This document shows, piece after piece, positions 5,839 through 6,527 of a stretch of DNA of 6,527 nt; the first letter of the stretch is position 1; the number at the start of each line of letters is the position of its first letter. The notes beneath the pieces are model-generated. The model was not told the DNA's origin, searched no databases, and saw only the letters and a list, made by a program, of their open reading frames with translations. Position numbers and translations under genes: made by a program. Origin of the DNA: Bacteroidales bacterium (lineage in GTDB: Bacteria; Bacteroidota; Bacteroidia; Bacteroidales; NBLH01); contig JALWNR010000165.1 in the NCBI GenBank assembly GCA_027083715.1, forward strand, positions 1 through 6,527, written 5' to 3'.

Positions 5839-6527
5839 ATGAGAAAACATCATTTAATGAAAATTACAGCATTTTTAATGTTGTTGGTTTATGTATTTCC
5901 TGCCATACAAGCACAGGAAAACTTGACTTATCAAAAACCGCCCAAAGAAATTCTCGAATTGGTGGATGTACCGCGTGCACCCTCGGTATTAATTGATAAT
6001 CAGGGCGAATATATGGTTCTGAGATACAGGGACAGTTATAAATCCATAGCCGAATTATCGGAAAAAGAGTTACGCCTTGGCGGATTACGTATTAACCCGA
6101 AAACCAACATCGGCAGCCGTACTACATATTATAACAATATTAAGGTTAAAAAACTAACGGATAAAAGTGAAACACAAGTTAGTGGTTTACCGGAAAATCT
6201 GCGTTTGGCTAATTTTTTATGGTCGCCAGACCAAACAAAACTGGCATTTACCAATACGGTAGCCGATGGCGTAGAGTTATGGTATCTGGATATTCAATCG
6301 GCAAAAGCCGTAAAAATCAGCGATGCTAAATTAAATGCCAATATGGGAAATCCTGCAAGTTGGTTTAAATCGGGCGATGCCTTACTGGTAAAATTTTTGA
6401 CAAAGGACAGAAAACCGCTTATTGACACGGAAAATGCCATACCCACAGGACCAACGGTTACAACAAGCACCGGAGAAAAAGCGCAAAACAGAACTTATCA
6501 GGATTTATTGAAAAATCCGAACGATGA
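5839..6527 (+). CDS. Exported S9-family (prolyl oligopeptidase superfamily) glutamyl-peptidase-like protein, N-terminal part
   Basis: There are 229 codons with no stop; the gene continues past the right edge. The N-terminus is a signal peptide: MRKHHLMK, a hydrophobic stretch (about residues 9-22), then AIQA with probable cleavage after A25, so export to the periplasm or cell surface is expected. The mature part begins with PPKEILELVDVPRAPSV and has ELRLGGLRINPKTN..SR (77-94), FLWSPDQTKLAFTNT (126-140) and NRTYQDLLKNPND (217-229). These are recognisable features of the N-terminal beta-propeller region in S9 proteins related to plant chloroplast glutamyl endopeptidase. The Ser-Asp-His catalytic alpha/beta-hydrolase domain is expected far downstream (such proteins usually have about 800 residues) and is not visible, so activity and specificity are inferred. 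The ATG at 5839 is preceded by A/T-rich sequence without a Shine-Dalgarno; M7 is an alternative start that would shorten the signal peptide. It is divergent from sufB with 196 bp between, and no functional link to Fe-S assembly is evident. Confidence 0.85.
   Translation, partial: MRKHHLMKITAFLMLLVYVFPAIQAQENLTYQKPPKEILELVDVPRAPSVLIDNQGEYMVLRYRDSYKSIAELSEKELRLGGLRINPKTNIGSRTTYYNNIKVKKLTDKSETQVSGLPENLRLANFLWSPDQTKLAFTNTVADGVELWYLDIQSAKAVKISDAKLNANMGNPASWFKSGDALLVKFLTKDRKPLIDTENAIPTGPTVTTSTGEKAQNRTYQDLLKNPND

Noticed and set aside
5839..6527. Functional link between the S9 peptidase and the suf operon
   Set aside because: The gene is divergently transcribed, exported and of an unrelated family. 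Sharing an intergenic region is not enough evidence.

Overview
The window comes from an AT-rich member of the Bacteroidota. I cannot place it below phylum with confidence. The evidence is protein resemblance (Suf proteins, a GxxExxY protein, an S9 glutamyl-peptidase-like protein), A/T-rich leaders with no Shine-Dalgarno motif at any start, a TAnnTTTG-type -7 box upstream of sufB, and the repeat type at the left edge. No tRNA, rRNA, CRISPR array or transposase gene was seen.

Layout, left to right. Bases 1-182 (minus) hold the N-terminal 60 codons of a GxxExxY protein that runs off the left edge. Bases 183-574 hold no gene. They contain two diverged copies of a ~135-bp repeat (202-339 and 437-568) with inverted CTTTGCG-rich ends, plus a short third end fragment (354-366). 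Bases 575-5642 are a complete minus-strand cluster transcribed sufB-sufC-sufD-sufS, with spacers of 77, 102 and 101 bp. Bases 5643-5838 are a divergent intergenic region with a likely sufB promoter and a cluster of TCAGA half-sites in the presumed sufB leader. Bases 5839-6527 (plus) hold the first 229 codons of an exported S9-family peptidase, cut by the right edge before its catalytic domain.

How the genes work together. SufS takes sulfur from cysteine as an enzyme persulfide. The SufB-SufC2-SufD scaffold, driven by the SufC ATPase, uses that sulfur to assemble Fe-S clusters. All four genes look intact and the key residues checked are present. No sufE/sufU, sufA or sufT lies within the window. 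The space just after sufS is taken by the repeat/GxxExxY unit, with only 6 bp between the sufS stop codon and the nearer repeat.

Most of the window is an ordinary housekeeping operon. The points worth a second look are the GxxExxY-linked repeats beside sufS, the possible regulatory structure upstream of sufB, the small structured spacers inside the operon, and a cysteine-rich C-terminal tail on SufD. I found no convincing evidence of a wholly new system.
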